A stretch of 64,000 nt of DNA, from contig CM073591.1 in NCBI GenBank assembly GCA_037074705.1, forward strand, positions 134,919,032 to 134,983,031, read 5' to 3'. A model generated the notes under the pieces. That model worked only from the letters and a program-made list of their open reading frames with translations. It searched no databases and was not told where the DNA came from. Both the position numbers and the translations under genes were made by a program. This DNA is from Zhengitettix transpicula. Lineage: Eukaryota; Arthropoda; Insecta; Orthoptera; Tetrigidae. Shown here in pieces: positions 1 to 10,374 of this stretch. How positions within the stretch are numbered: the first letter of the stretch is position 1; the number at the start of each line of letters is the position of its first letter.

Positions 1-1490
1 GTTGTAGATTCACATTGTTATTTTAATTTTTTAATGAACAGAATAATTATTAATTATTTAATTTATTTAAATTTTATGTTACAAAATTTATTTAAGATAA
101 TTAAAATTAACTATTTATAGAAGTATCTCATACTCTCTCAGGATTGTTTCACGGGGAAATATTTGGCATAAATAGCTTATATTTAAAAATTTATGTTATA
201 TTTATTTCCGTTAAAAACCTGTTACGCAGTTAACAATCAAGGCATCCCTGTTTTTTAAATTCTTAACCTGTTGGACCGAATACATCACCAACCGTATTCT
301 CGATGAAACTTCTCTGATAATAATTTGAATAAAAATTGCTCATGCAATCTTCTTTTAGGTGCCTTCTTTTTCTCTCCTTCGGGAGTCTATTATAAATCTT
401 CTCAAGTTCCTCCGTCATCTAACTTCAACAAGACTGTCCTATAATAATTAATTTAGGTCACCAAAACAGTTCATCTCGCGGACGACAGTTCACATTTTGT
501 GTCGCAGACATCAACAACGATCCTTCCCTGCGCATTTGAAACCGATAAATAGACTTTGGGAAGTCACCGTTGTTAATTATATTTAACGATGGTTAGGATC
601 CTATTACTCAATTTTCTAACAAACCAGTGGTTTAACATCGTAAATGTAAATCAGAGTGTCATTTCAGTGAAATGTATTGAGTACCGTATAGTATAGAAGT
701 TGCAGTTACTGTTAAATATCTCATTTTTCTTGAGGTTAGTTTATAATTTATACAATTAGATTCTCAAAAGAATTATGGAACAACAGACTTCATAAACCGC
801 AGTTTTGATTCGAACAAAAAATCTTGAACAACTACAAAGAAACTCATTCTCAATTATGTAGATCATTTCCCCATTGTTTGACTGAAGGAATGATTATATA
901 TGTAGTCAAACTGGGTTAAAAAATTACGTTTGTTGAAATATTTCTCAAAACTATTTCTGATTACTTGTGCTATCGCAGATTTCGTAAACTGTTGAGGAAA
1001 CATTTTATGTCTATTACAACCATCACGTGTTCTTTATCTTATTTACATCAATTTGAAAAGTGTATCTCATAAATGCCCATTACTATTTTCATGATATCTT
1101 TCTTACCCCTTGCTATTACAACAAATTATTTTTGTTATATGTCCTGTGGTACTTTGCTTAATATTACAATCATATTCAGTGAAATTTTGTGATTACGCTT
1201 ACAGTTTCATGTTTCGTTTTTATACTATTTTGATATGTTTTTAATTGCTAAATAGTGATAATGATTTTTCTAATATATTATAGAAATCCCGTTTGATTTA
1301 ACAACTTTGAATCAGATATTTCAGTATCTCCTGAATAATATATACATTTAATGAAGTGAGTTTGTGTGTCGCCATTTTCACATTTTTCATTACTAACGAA
1401 ATCGCGATTATTCACACCTACCTTTGCTTTGCGTTCCCATTACTTGTTGATCGTTCAACATAATTGTGTTTCACATTTGTTGGTGTTTAC
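1..1490. other. AT-rich intergenic DNA, nothing recognised
   Basis: I read both strands for transposase, reverse transcriptase and exon-like frames and saw none. There are no long open frames, no TIRs and no simple repeats of note. It is probably ordinary intergenic DNA or very old repeats. Confidence 0.5.
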
Positions 1491-1494
1491 AGCG

Positions 1495-1750
1495 TTGTCG
1501 GTCTCCTAGACTGCCATTAAAGCGAAAGCGGCCGGCGATAAGCGGGCGGGCAGCGGAGATTGCGGGTTGTCGGGCTTTTTACGGCGGCCCGAAGACAAGG
1601 CAATAGTGATGCCATCTCGCCTCGCGGATGAACTGCAAACAGCTTCTGTTAGCTCACCGCGGTGCCATTTTGATATTAAACGCTAAAATGGACTCCCAGG
1701 CGACAGCACTTTCAGCTGGCGGACTTCAATCAATGCATCCCTCACGAACA
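1495..1750. promoter_or_regulatory. GC-rich block, candidate conserved non-coding element
   Basis: This block is sharply richer in G+C than its surroundings and contains CpG-rich runs such as GCGGCCGGCGATAAGCGGGC. It holds a GATA-type site (GATAAG) and a CATTAAA homeodomain-like site. A 126-codon frame opens inside it on the plus strand at 1628 and runs to 2008, but its C-terminal half lies in ordinary AT-rich DNA and resembles no family I know, so I do not call it a gene. Such islands in gene-poor insect DNA are often enhancers or promoters; that role is inferred from composition alone. Confidence 0.3.
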
Positions 1751-2850
1751 ATCCAACGTTTACAGCTCAGTTGCGCACTTAAACTCAAGATTTCATTACA
1801 GATTGCTTTATACTGTTTAATTAAGCTGAACCTATCTTATATAGTAAAACTGTTATCCGTTAACTACTGGTATGGTGAAGATCCTAAGAAGGCTGTACAG
1901 TATTGCTTTAAATATAATGTAAGGGAAATTATATTAACTTTGAGAAGTCGAGAGATTAATGAACATTTTAATCAGCTTGATTGGCAAAACTCACAGGATT
2001 TTATATAATTACGCATTATCTTTTTTCATAACTTCACAAAAACAATCTCTGTTTCATCTGTTAATTTGACGAAGTACAGTATACTGTAAATTATCATTAC
2101 TACAATACCTACATGAATAAAATATTTCAATTGCTTTAAACAAATGAGATCTATTAGACAGAAAACATAATTCATATTGTTGATATGACAAAAATGATAA
2201 CAATGGATTAGAACACAACTTCCTCCTCCCCAGATTTGTATCTCTGATTCATCTTACAGTAACGACTACGTCATACATAGACTTAGGACGATTTTTACTT
2301 GTTTCCGTATTCCTGACAATATTTAAAGTATGAAACTATCAAATAAATACTATTTAGGTCGCGGGATATAGTAAGCCATATCATGATAAGGATGCGCACA
2401 TGTCAACTGCCATGTAATAATACTGGGGGGTAGACCGGAGCTCACTTTAACACGAACCTATGTTACCGTTACTTTGTAGTTTAAAAACAATACTGAAAAC
2501 ACTGATGCTTAGAAATATATTGTGTTCAAATGAGAATGTAATACGTCTGTATAAAATATAATAATTAGATGAAATAGCACAATTTAAAATTATTTGCATA
2601 GCCTCTAAAGCCAAACCCTATTTTCCGATGACTCTAAAGTCCTTCAACTTATTGCTTAGTAAATTAGAAACGTAATATAAATATTGATATTTATATTCAC
2701 TAAATAATTGTTTTTCTGATTCACTAACATATTTTAAATTTATTAAATAAAGAGAAGAAACGACCAATTTACTAGAAATAGTGTTAGGCTTTGGAGTTTT
2801 TCAACTGTCAAGTGCGGTTGTGTCGCTTTTGTCTCTCGTGTTTTCTTCCA
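1751..2850. other. AT-rich intergenic DNA, nothing recognised
   Basis: No protein homology, TIR pair or repeat unit was recognised here on either strand. Confidence 0.45.
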
Positions 2851-2945
2851 ATCACCTGACGAAAGAACATGAATCTCAGTAACGTTGTGTGGTATTTATA
2901 TCACCACTTCATTTTATCTGTATTTGACTATTTCATCTAATTATT
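2850..2945 (+). mobile_element. Penelope-like terminal fragment, decayed
   Basis: The stretch matches the terminal sequence of the Penelope-like copies at 4.8 and 10.5 kb: CACCTGACGA, then AACGTTGTGTGGTATT, then ATATCACCACTT and a TTTGACTATTTC end that corresponds to TTTGCTATCTTTC elsewhere. It has no coding part. The hammerhead-like core at 2856-2883 is degraded (CTGACGA kept, GAAAC changed to GTAAC). It is probably a solo terminal repeat or a severely 5'-truncated insertion. Confidence 0.5.
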
Positions 2946-4730
2946 ATGTTGTGTTCAGTTCGGGATTTTCTGTACACCAAAAAACTCATTCGTAATAATT
3001 AAAATATGATAAATATGAAAACTTTGGCGTTATCTGGTTATCCCGTTCCTAAGAATATAATTAATGCATTTAAGAATTGCCGTGGCTTAGCTTCAGCTTC
3101 TCCGTAAGGCATTACCAACTGACGACAATGATCCCCAATTATACTGCGCATGTGACGCGACTTCCTATAAACCAGGCTTAGAATTTGCTTGGCGTGTGAT
3201 AGGAACCTTATTTGGCAAGTATGCCATTAATCTAAAGTTATAATTGCATATATTGAAAAGAAAAATACTTGTCAACGATTCCCTCATAGAGCAAATATTC
3301 TAAATGCACATGCTACATGTTAAGATTCATTCTGTTCAGGTCACGGTATTCTGAAGACTTATTTTAGGAAATCATTTATTATATAATTGTCAATCTCATG
3401 CTAGTTCATAGATTTGAATATTGATTTCCAAAAGATAAACACGAGCTCGTATTGGCGAAACGCTGAAAAGGGTATTGACATAAAGCAATCTTAAGAGGTA
3501 CCTTTTGGTCCACTTTTCTTTTATAACCGTAATGGTAATAAACTTTATTCAAGCAGTTTTCTACAAAATTGCTCTCCATTTAATGATCTTCCCCTTGCTA
3601 TATTTTGCGCTTGTAGAAAATCGTAATGCCTGAAATCCTCGGAGCTCCATTTTGTTTTGATGTGAATCTCTTTAACTGCGCCGTTCAGAGTTTAAAGCTG
3701 CGTCTTGCTTTCGTTAGCATAGGGATGGCAGCTGTTTGAGTATTCGTGGAACAGAGGCGTTCCTTCTTTCGGGAAATCAGATCGAAAGAGGACGTAAAAG
3801 GAACGTTGAAAGGATTACAGTTATTTGTGTGGATACTAGTGTTAAAATGTTTATGGTAATGATTCTAATTAAAATAGCACTACAATTTGTTTTTACTTGA
3901 TAACGTAGGGAATTGTTTACAATTAGTTTTAATAATTCAATAAGTTAAATGCCCTTATATGTAATATTTCATTCTGCGATCACTCAATTCATAATTTGGA
4001 ATTGAAATAAGTTCAGTATTGATACAATATGACTAAAATTTTCGATCATTGTTATTTTTTAGAGGATGGAGCACAATATCGTCTATATATTATAACAATT
4101 ATATTGATTGCGACTTGAACAAATTAATGGGACTTCTGTCCGGTTGGTGAAAATGCATTAAGGGACTACACGGCCCAAATTACAAAGATATTTATTCAGA
4201 GAATAATATAACATCAAGGAATACTTGCAGACGAGGTGTCCACATATATATCATTTCCTGTAAAGGAGTGGCGGTGTTGTAACCTTTTAGAAAACCGGTT
4301 ATAACTTGCAATGACCATTCGGAGGCGATAAATGTTAGGACCTAAAAAAGGCTTTTAGGATAATCCCGGCTTGAAACCAACAACAGATGGACAGTCTATG
4401 TTTCGTAAATATATTTTGGTGATGATGGTATCATTGTTATTCAACGACCTATATCCTTTGCCGTTATGCGGCCAGAGGCTCTCTTCAACATAGGATTTGT
4501 TTACTTTGGTGTAGCGAAATTGAAGGGTGACTACTTTCGTTAGAGGGCGTGGATCTTGACGACTGTTGGCCACTGTCAGGGTGATTTTAAATCACTTACA
4601 TGAGGAAATTTTTCATTCGTAGATTCACTAATTCAGAAGAAAGTGGAACATGATTAGGCCCAAAGAGTTCACGATGAGAGTTTCTAAAGATTGTAACAGT
4701 GAGAATAAGGGAGGTAGTGAGACATAATAG
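2946..4730. other. AT-rich DNA with a mildly GC-richer patch near 3.65-3.8 kb
   Basis: No gene or transposon protein was seen. The patch at about 3640-3800 is richer in G+C and free of obvious repeats, so it is a weak candidate for a conserved non-coding element. The remainder is unremarkable. Confidence 0.35.
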
Positions 4731-4834
4731 TCTGAATAAGTGGACACACAAATGAAAATTTTTACGTCTGATTGAAAATAATGAATAAGAAAGATAGCGA
4801 ATTCAGACAAAAAAGTGATAATATGCCACACAAC

Positions 4835-4863
4835 GTTTCTGGGATCCTTGTCCCTATCGCCAG
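4835..4863 (-). ncRNA. hammerhead-like core in Penelope terminus, core mutated
   Basis: On the minus strand the order is CTGGCGA, AT, GGGA-CAAGGA-TCCC, A, GAAAC. The right-hand core GAAAC is kept and stem II can form, but the left core reads CTGGCGA instead of CTGATGA. It is probably an inactive relative of the copy at 10471-10499. Confidence 0.4.
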
Positions 4864-5039
4864 GTGCGAAGAAGAACCTAGAGGTACACAACTGCACTTG
4901 TCAGTTGACAACAGTCAAAAGCGTTGAAAATGCAACGACAATTCGAGAGCCGAAGGGTTAGCGTAACAATAAGGGAACAACGACAATGGAAAACCGAAGT
5001 TTTAGCGTCTTCATAAGGGATCATAGCAATTATTGAGTT

Positions 5040-5653
5040 TCATAGTGTCTGTTTGTACATTAATAGATGCGATGTTTGATTTAATGTGAAGCATCTCTGA
5101 AATGAGTCTGAAATTGTACCTGTGGCCATGTCTAAAATCTTAGCATTTTGCCATTTTTTTTTAGAATTTATGATATATTTGGATACTACAGATTGTTTAT
5201 CAATGGGTAGTTTGATATTAGATATATGTTCCTTGATACGTGTATTAAGGGAACGTTTTGTTTGTCCTATGTAGCAGGAATTACAATTAGAGTAACACAA
5301 TGTTTGCTGTAGGTTTCAAGTGGGTGCTTGTGGTTTTTAATCAAGTAGGAAAGTGTATTAGTGGATCTGTAAATGATGGATATTTGATATTCTTTGAATA
5401 TTTGGATAAATCTGTGGTGTAGAAATTTGTAATAATGGAGTACGAGAAAAAATTTGGCTTGAGGTTTTTGGGGACGATTTACAGTAGGATATTGGATTTT
5501 GTTCAATCTGCTGTTTATGTGTTTAATAATAAAAATTAAAGGTTGCTCATTGGAGATTAAAATATTTCGGAAAATATTTAAGTTGTGTTGATAGAACTGA
5601 GAGTTAGAAAGTAATATAGCTCTGTCTACAAGATAGTATACCATAGCTTTCAT
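5040..5653 (-). pseudogene. Penelope-like linker and GIY-YIG endonuclease, frameshifted
   Basis: The linker (5653-5267) has a post-RT thumb/connector character with many basic and aromatic residues. A frame change near 5290 leads into the GIY-YIG domain (5300-5040), which begins CNSCYIGQTKRSLNTRIKEH. The YIG of the second signature strand, the conserved arginine in TRIKEH and the following histidine are all visible. This domain nicks DNA for insertion in canonical Penelope elements. A second copy of the same domain (WYIGQTKRSLNTRIKEH) lies at 10.8 kb, confirming that it belongs to one family. The paired cysteines just before YIG (CNSC) also fit known members. The frameshift makes this copy non-functional. 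Confidence 0.82.
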
Positions 5654-5790
5654 TTGGTTTGGAGAATGATCAGAAAGGTAATTGAGAACACGTCCATAGT
5701 ATTAAGGTTTTTGAACCAATTGTAGAGAATGGACACAGTGATATCAAGGAAATTAAGAGAATGGTTAAATTCAAGTTCTTGGGTGAATTG

Positions 5791-6207
5791 TTAGTTGGGA
5801 TTATAATTATTGAAAGTATTGACTATAACATTGATTTGAGAGGTATTAACAATACAAAAAATGTCAGCTACAAATCTGGTGTAGCAAAGAGGTTGTACAA
5901 GAAGTAGAGAAAGACAAGAATTTTCTAAATCTTTCATAACTATCTCAGCAAAAAACGAACTAAGGGGGCTTATCATGGGGAACCTTTGATTTGATGACAG
6001 AGAACCTCATTAAACTTGAAATAAGTGGAGGTACAGTTGATGCAGTATATATTTAAATTGAGATTCCGTTAATTGGTTAATATACAACTTGCCTAATCTG
6101 GGAGAATAAATGAAATAGTAATGAATAAAATTTTGTCGGGCTTCTATCTTGCTGAACCCGTCGTATACAAAACAACATTCAATGGATGTCCACACCGTCG
6201 TTATCAC
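5791..6207 (-). pseudogene. Penelope-like reverse transcriptase, palm fragment
   Basis: Two overlapping-frame pieces are visible. The first (6207-6010) ends QLTESQFKYILHQLYLHLFQ. The second (5976-5791) contains SPLSSFFAEIVMKDLE and, further on, RFVADIF. In Penelope RTs the corresponding motifs are a GSPLSP-type motif 4 and an RYVDD-type catalytic motif 5. Here the first catalytic aspartate position reads FVAD instead of YVDD, and a frame change plus stop codons separate the pieces, so no active enzyme can be made. The intact family copies RNA into DNA at a chromosomal break using the attached endonuclease. Identity with the family is by eye, but two motifs in the right order make it secure. 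Confidence 0.8.
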
Positions 6208-6235
6208 CTAAAACATTTTGTGTATACGACGAGTT

Positions 6236-6800
6236 AACTCCGCTGAAAGGCAGACAAGAATTCATTCACAGTTTACACCGGATTCTATGAAATAGTTATG
6301 ATACAACACAGAGAGTATTTGAGCAGCAAACTTGAAAGTTATGAATGGTCCCTGATGATAATTAGTTCGAGGAGTTACAGTGATTGTAGAGCAGCGGTTT
6401 GATAGTTACCAGAATTGATCTAGTCTCTTTAGGGGAATTTGGACGGTCGTTAACCGGCCACTAGCCACGGGATCTACTTGGCTTCGCCGCCAACCCAAGG
6501 AAATAGCGTGTGGTTCCTTTACAACTGAGTATCAAACATTGTAAATTGTGTTAATTGTCGAACACATAAGTGAATCCAGAGTTCCCCTTCTAAAAGCAGT
6601 ATCTTAGTTATCAACGCTGAACATTAACTAAATTGTTAAAGTTACGTGGTGAAATAATTTTTATAATTTTGTTACTAAAAATAATGAAAAACTCGACTAG
6701 AGCTTTCTTAGAATAAGGCATCTTAAATATAAAACGTTTCAGTCTTTTTTAAAATAAATATCTTGAACGTAACTACTGTTAAAAACTATATGATGTTCTG
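6236..6800. other. intergenic DNA, unidentified GC-richer block at about 6.42-6.53 kb
   Basis: The block around 6430-6530 contains GGCCACTAGCCACGGGATC and is richer in G+C than its flanks. I could not match it to a tRNA or repeat. It could be the far 5' remnant of the neighbouring Penelope insertion or an unrelated old repeat. Confidence 0.25.
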
Positions 6801-7135
6801 GTTGAAAACTTTTATTCTTATCTCAAGGTTCTCAGATTCATTTAATATTTGTTTCATTAATATTTCAGGTTTATTGAAATTACTTTAATATTTTTAATTG
6901 AATGATAATTAATTCTATATTAGTACATAAAATTAAGCCGTAATTTTTATAAATGTTGAATGTCCTACATTGAATGCAGGCTAGGCTTTTACCGATATCA
7001 TAATTTTATGTACTAATATAGAATTAATTATCATTCAATTAAAAATATTAAAGTAATTTCAATAAACCTGAAATATTAATGAAACAAATATTAAATGAAT
7101 CTGAGAACCTTGAGATAAGAATAAAAGTTTTCAAC
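6801..7135. repeat. perfect 135-bp inverted repeat with 65-bp spacer
   Basis: The left arm (6801-6935) and right arm (7001-7135) are exact reverse complements over all 135 positions by direct reading, with a 65-bp spacer. The arms start TTGAAAACTTTTATTC and end TACATAAAATTA. They contain no transposase or known TIR signature, and no target duplication is visible. The perfect match shows either recent formation or ongoing arm-to-arm gene conversion. It could be a foldback-type MITE, a palindrome from a repair event, or an assembly artefact. Confidence 0.9.
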
Positions 7136-7179
7136 ACTGTTTTAAAATATAGTTCAGAAAGTTATCACGAAAGTAAATT

Positions 7180-7395
7180 TCAATATTAGGGCCGCTTTCT
7201 GTTGAAGTAAGATAGAGTTCAAACGTCTTGACGATGAGATTTAGCCCAGTACGACGGCCAATGGCAGGTCACGTTCCGGCTGTCACTGCTAGAGTGCAGA
7301 CAAGCGCTGATCTTCAGCCCAAGTCGACACAACATGCTCCTTCTCACGTTGAATTCTTGTGAAGCGAGTCCGGAAGACAGTTCTCTTCCATAATC
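7180..7395. other. unidentified GC-richer block
   Basis: The block between the inverted repeat and the mariner element is richer in G+C than the flanks and contains CAAGCGCTGATCTTCAGCCC. No coding frame or known repeat was recognised. It may be a short non-coding element. Confidence 0.2.
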
Positions 7396-7628
7396 AGATT
7401 TACTTACATATAAAAATAAATTATAACGTTATTCACGAAGATAATTAATACATTGTTGGAAAATGTTGATTACTCGCGTTTTTGTTTCAGTATTCTTTTT
7501 TTCAAAATAGCGAATTCAATATGGTGTATAAAATTATGAACTGTTTGCAGATTCACATGACTAGAATTTTTTTTTCGGGAGTCTCAGTTCAAATTTAGTG
7601 TCAAAACAATACATAAATCAAGAATATA

Positions 7629-8175
7629 TGAGGATGGTTCAATAAGTAATGCCTCCTATTTTTTTCTCCTAAAATAAGTTAGTTACGTAAAAATTGGGAA
7701 TTTGGTGCGATTCCTCAAACATTCCAATCCACTGCAGTAACAACTTCCTAAGTCAACAGTTGGCAGTTTTAAAATGGCTGACATTGATGAACGCATTAGA
7801 CAGAATTCTATGATTGAATTCTTAAATGCGGAAGGAGAAAGCACTCATGAAAGTCTGAAAATGTGTAAGGTGATGCGACAGTGGATGTCAGCACTGCTCG
7901 GCCATTGATTCGTCTCTGTAAAGAAGCTGAAGGGCAAAAACCGTGAAAGTGTTCGTGCGTCGATGGCTTAGGAAGCAAGACCACGCTTTTACCGCGGTAA
8001 AATACATGTCCTTTTTAAAATTTTGTCAAAAACTGTAGAAAAGAAAGGAGACTATATATTCAAAAGAGAAAATTCAATCATTAATTTTGTGAGTTTATGT
8101 TATGTAAATTGCATTTAATTGTATTGACAAATGAAAGTTAAAAAATAGGACGTATTACTTATTGACACACCCTAG
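7629..8175 (+). mobile_element. internally deleted mariner-like element
   Basis: The ends form imperfect TIRs of about 35 bp: the left begins TGAGGATGGTTCAATAAGTA and the right, read inward, CTAGGGTGTGTCAATAAGTA, both continuing into a TCCTATTTTTT block. TA dinucleotides flank both ends (7627-7628 and 8176-8177), the target duplication expected for Tc1/mariner. Inside, the start of a transposase is joined to a short C-terminal remnant, so most of the roughly 1.3-kb parent has been lost. This is the usual origin of mariner-derived MITEs. Identification rests on TIRs, TA duplication and the coding remnants together. Confidence 0.85.
7774..7908 (+). pseudogene. mariner transposase N-terminus, 44-residue fragment
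   Basis: The frame opens with MADIDERIRQNSMIEFLNAE and continues with GESTHES before stopping at 7908. This matches the first helix-turn-helix of mariner transposases, which typically begins with a basic stretch, an IEFL/IKFL motif and a G-x-S/T-P-x-E type turn. A second frame after the stop still reads RLCKEAEGQNRESVRASMA-like residues. Near 8032-8085 a frame reads VEKKGDYIFK, resembling the GDYVEK C-terminus of the family. The catalytic DD34D core is absent, so the element could only have moved with transposase supplied in trans. Confidence 0.7.
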
Positions 8176-8177
8176 TA

Positions 8178-9690
8178 ATTTTTGTAAAAACATCTTTCAA
8201 AAAATAAACACAAATTAATAAATCATTTACGTTAAATTTATTTATATTAATTTGGTTTAATGGACGAAAGATCTTTAAATGCTTGCTAGATGGAAAACAG
8301 TGCAATCTCTACTTCCTCGCTGAAATTGCAGTTTGCCGCAAATACCCTTCGCGGAATCAGATGACTTCGGAGGATAACGGAAATGGAAACAGCCAGATTC
8401 GACAAAGGAGAAGAAATCAAAGTCTCTCACGTGATATTTTATCATGATATATAAGGTACCCATGTCAGAAAATAAAATAAAATTTCTTTCGCGTGCCATA
8501 AAATTGGTATAAAAACTGGGGTTCAAAAGAAGCATCTACATTTTAATATTGTAGATATTATAAAATATTATATATTTTATAATTAATACGTAAGCTGAAA
8601 CTAACTGTAAAATATAATATTGATTAAATCATTGTATTATGCAAAACAGTCAACGATGTCTTCATAAAATCCTCAAATAAATTATTACTATTCATTTCAT
8701 AAATTAAATTAGATGGCAAAGAGATATGTTAAATTTGTTAAGGTACAGAAAAGGTATGATAAAGGAAAAACACTTGGGTGTAGAACGGAATGAACTTCAT
8801 AAGTGAACTGTTTAATTAGCTAAGTAACACCGATAGCACAAAAGACGAAGAACGTTTCGGTGAATAGGGAAACCTTAACAACAGATATCAGAAAGATTGC
8901 GATATCGGACAGATTATTAACATATGGATGAAGAAAAAAACTTGAATGAAATAAATCTCTAAAATGACAGATTCTGGATAAAGCCTACCGAGAGTCAAAA
9001 GCATTGGAAATATTCAAATTTACGGACTAGCGTCAGAGGACAGCAAAAGGCTCGAGAATAAGTTAAAACCAAGCGCTTTAAATTCTACTTCACATGAAAG
9101 GGAATGTATATAGAATTAGAAACAGTAGAGGTCAAAATCCCTACTCGCAAGTGTCTATAAATAATTAAGGAGCATATTAAAAATGGGAAAGAAGGTCTTC
9201 AAAATTTCGACAGTAAAGAGACCACGTATAAATTACATTACTGAAAAAACGACCTTTTAGAAGTTGTAACATAAGTAATAATTTTTTATGAGTTTCGTGA
9301 GTATTATTCAACTTTTAATATGTTACACCAATCTTGTCAACATAAAGAAATTTACGTACTCGTCACCGTAAGTTATCTTTTCATAAGTTAGTTTATGTGA
9401 CGGGTCTAAAACAACTACCTCACTTTCTGACTTCGTAAGTATACTGGAATGTATATTTCATAAATAAATATGGGAAGATTTATCTTGATATCGAATCATT
9501 ATATACAAACGTGTTTGTATTATTAACAGGAGACTAGATGGTCAATTTGAACGTAGTGAACTTGAAGTTTCAAACAGTTGACTTAATTAGTTTATTTATT
9601 CAATATCTTCGAGAGCTTTTTGTGTGTGACACGAGAAGTTAGGAGGGCAGTCTGAAAAAACTATTTACTGGAGCACGGCCCTTGAAGAAT
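8178..9690. other. AT- and purine-rich DNA, nothing recognised
   Basis: The part from about 8700 to 9230 is purine-rich and has the look of decayed coding sequence on the plus strand, but I could not match any frame to a family. No TIRs or tails were seen. Confidence 0.35.
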
Positions 9691-9985
9691 ATTACCTTTT
9701 TTTTTCGGCGTTTGATGGATTGTAACCTATTGTTTTTATGGTAACATGATGCCATGCTGAAGAGGACAAGTTTCGCATTAGTGGCAAATCGTTTGCGAGT
9801 ATAATTTGTTTCACATTGCCGAGACTGTACAAGTCAAAGCCAATGGCTCGACAGCGTGTTCTCTCAGAGTAAAATTGCAGGCGACAGCTAATATCTGTGT
9901 TGCCGGGGCTGTCTGTCTGTCTCTCCCTAAAAGTTACCACTGAGTCGTGTAGAACAGCTGCTGTGGGTGCTGTACACACGTTCAG
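9690..9985. other. GC-richer unique block, possible non-coding element
   Basis: The block carries CTGTCTGTCTGTCTC and several mixed-composition stretches, and lacks repeats found elsewhere in the window. A 95-codon minus-strand frame spans it but resembles nothing known and has no splice or start context I could support. It is a weak candidate for a conserved non-coding element. Confidence 0.25.
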
Positions 9986-10374
9986 AATTTACTATTCACT
10001 TTGAAGTAACCGATTTTCCAACCGAGAGCACAAAATATTTATTTATGGAACGGTTCAAGTGCAAACAATTTTAAATTTTTAATAGTTACATTTTATATGT
10101 AAACCATGTTGACAGTATGTAATTCGGTTGAAAAATTAACTTCCATGTTTTCAAACAATAACATTAAATTTTAGTAGAATGTTACAATGGCAATAGGTTT
10201 TAACTTGGTAGTTTTATTCCTTGTCATCTGTAAGGAATGAAGGCGTTAATGATTAGTGGAAACTCACACCAATGAATTTCAGTGATTTAGGTTTAGTGAC
10301 TAAAATGTTGGTCTTCTAGTTTAAGAGCAAAAAAATCTCACATATCTGGGTCAGATTCCCATGTACTTCTTGAT

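Larger units (their letters stand above)
4735..6230 (-). mobile_element. Penelope-like retroelement, 5'-truncated and decayed
   Basis: The element reads on the minus strand from about 6230 down to 4735. It carries, in order, the end of the RT domain, a long linker, a GIY-YIG endonuclease and an AT-rich terminal region. The coding part is split by frame changes into at least four pieces. The terminal region (4735-4865) matches copies at 10.4, 12.5, 31.6, 36.7, 41.2 and 52.9 kb and includes a hammerhead-like core. RT followed by a C-terminal GIY-YIG domain is the defining layout of canonical Penelope-like elements. The N-terminal half of the ORF is missing, as in most genomic copies of this class. 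No target duplication was found. Confidence 0.85.

Noticed and set aside
1628..2008. 126-codon plus-strand frame as a host gene
   Set aside because: The first third lies in the GC-rich block, the rest in ordinary AT-rich DNA; no domain, signal peptide or splice context was seen.
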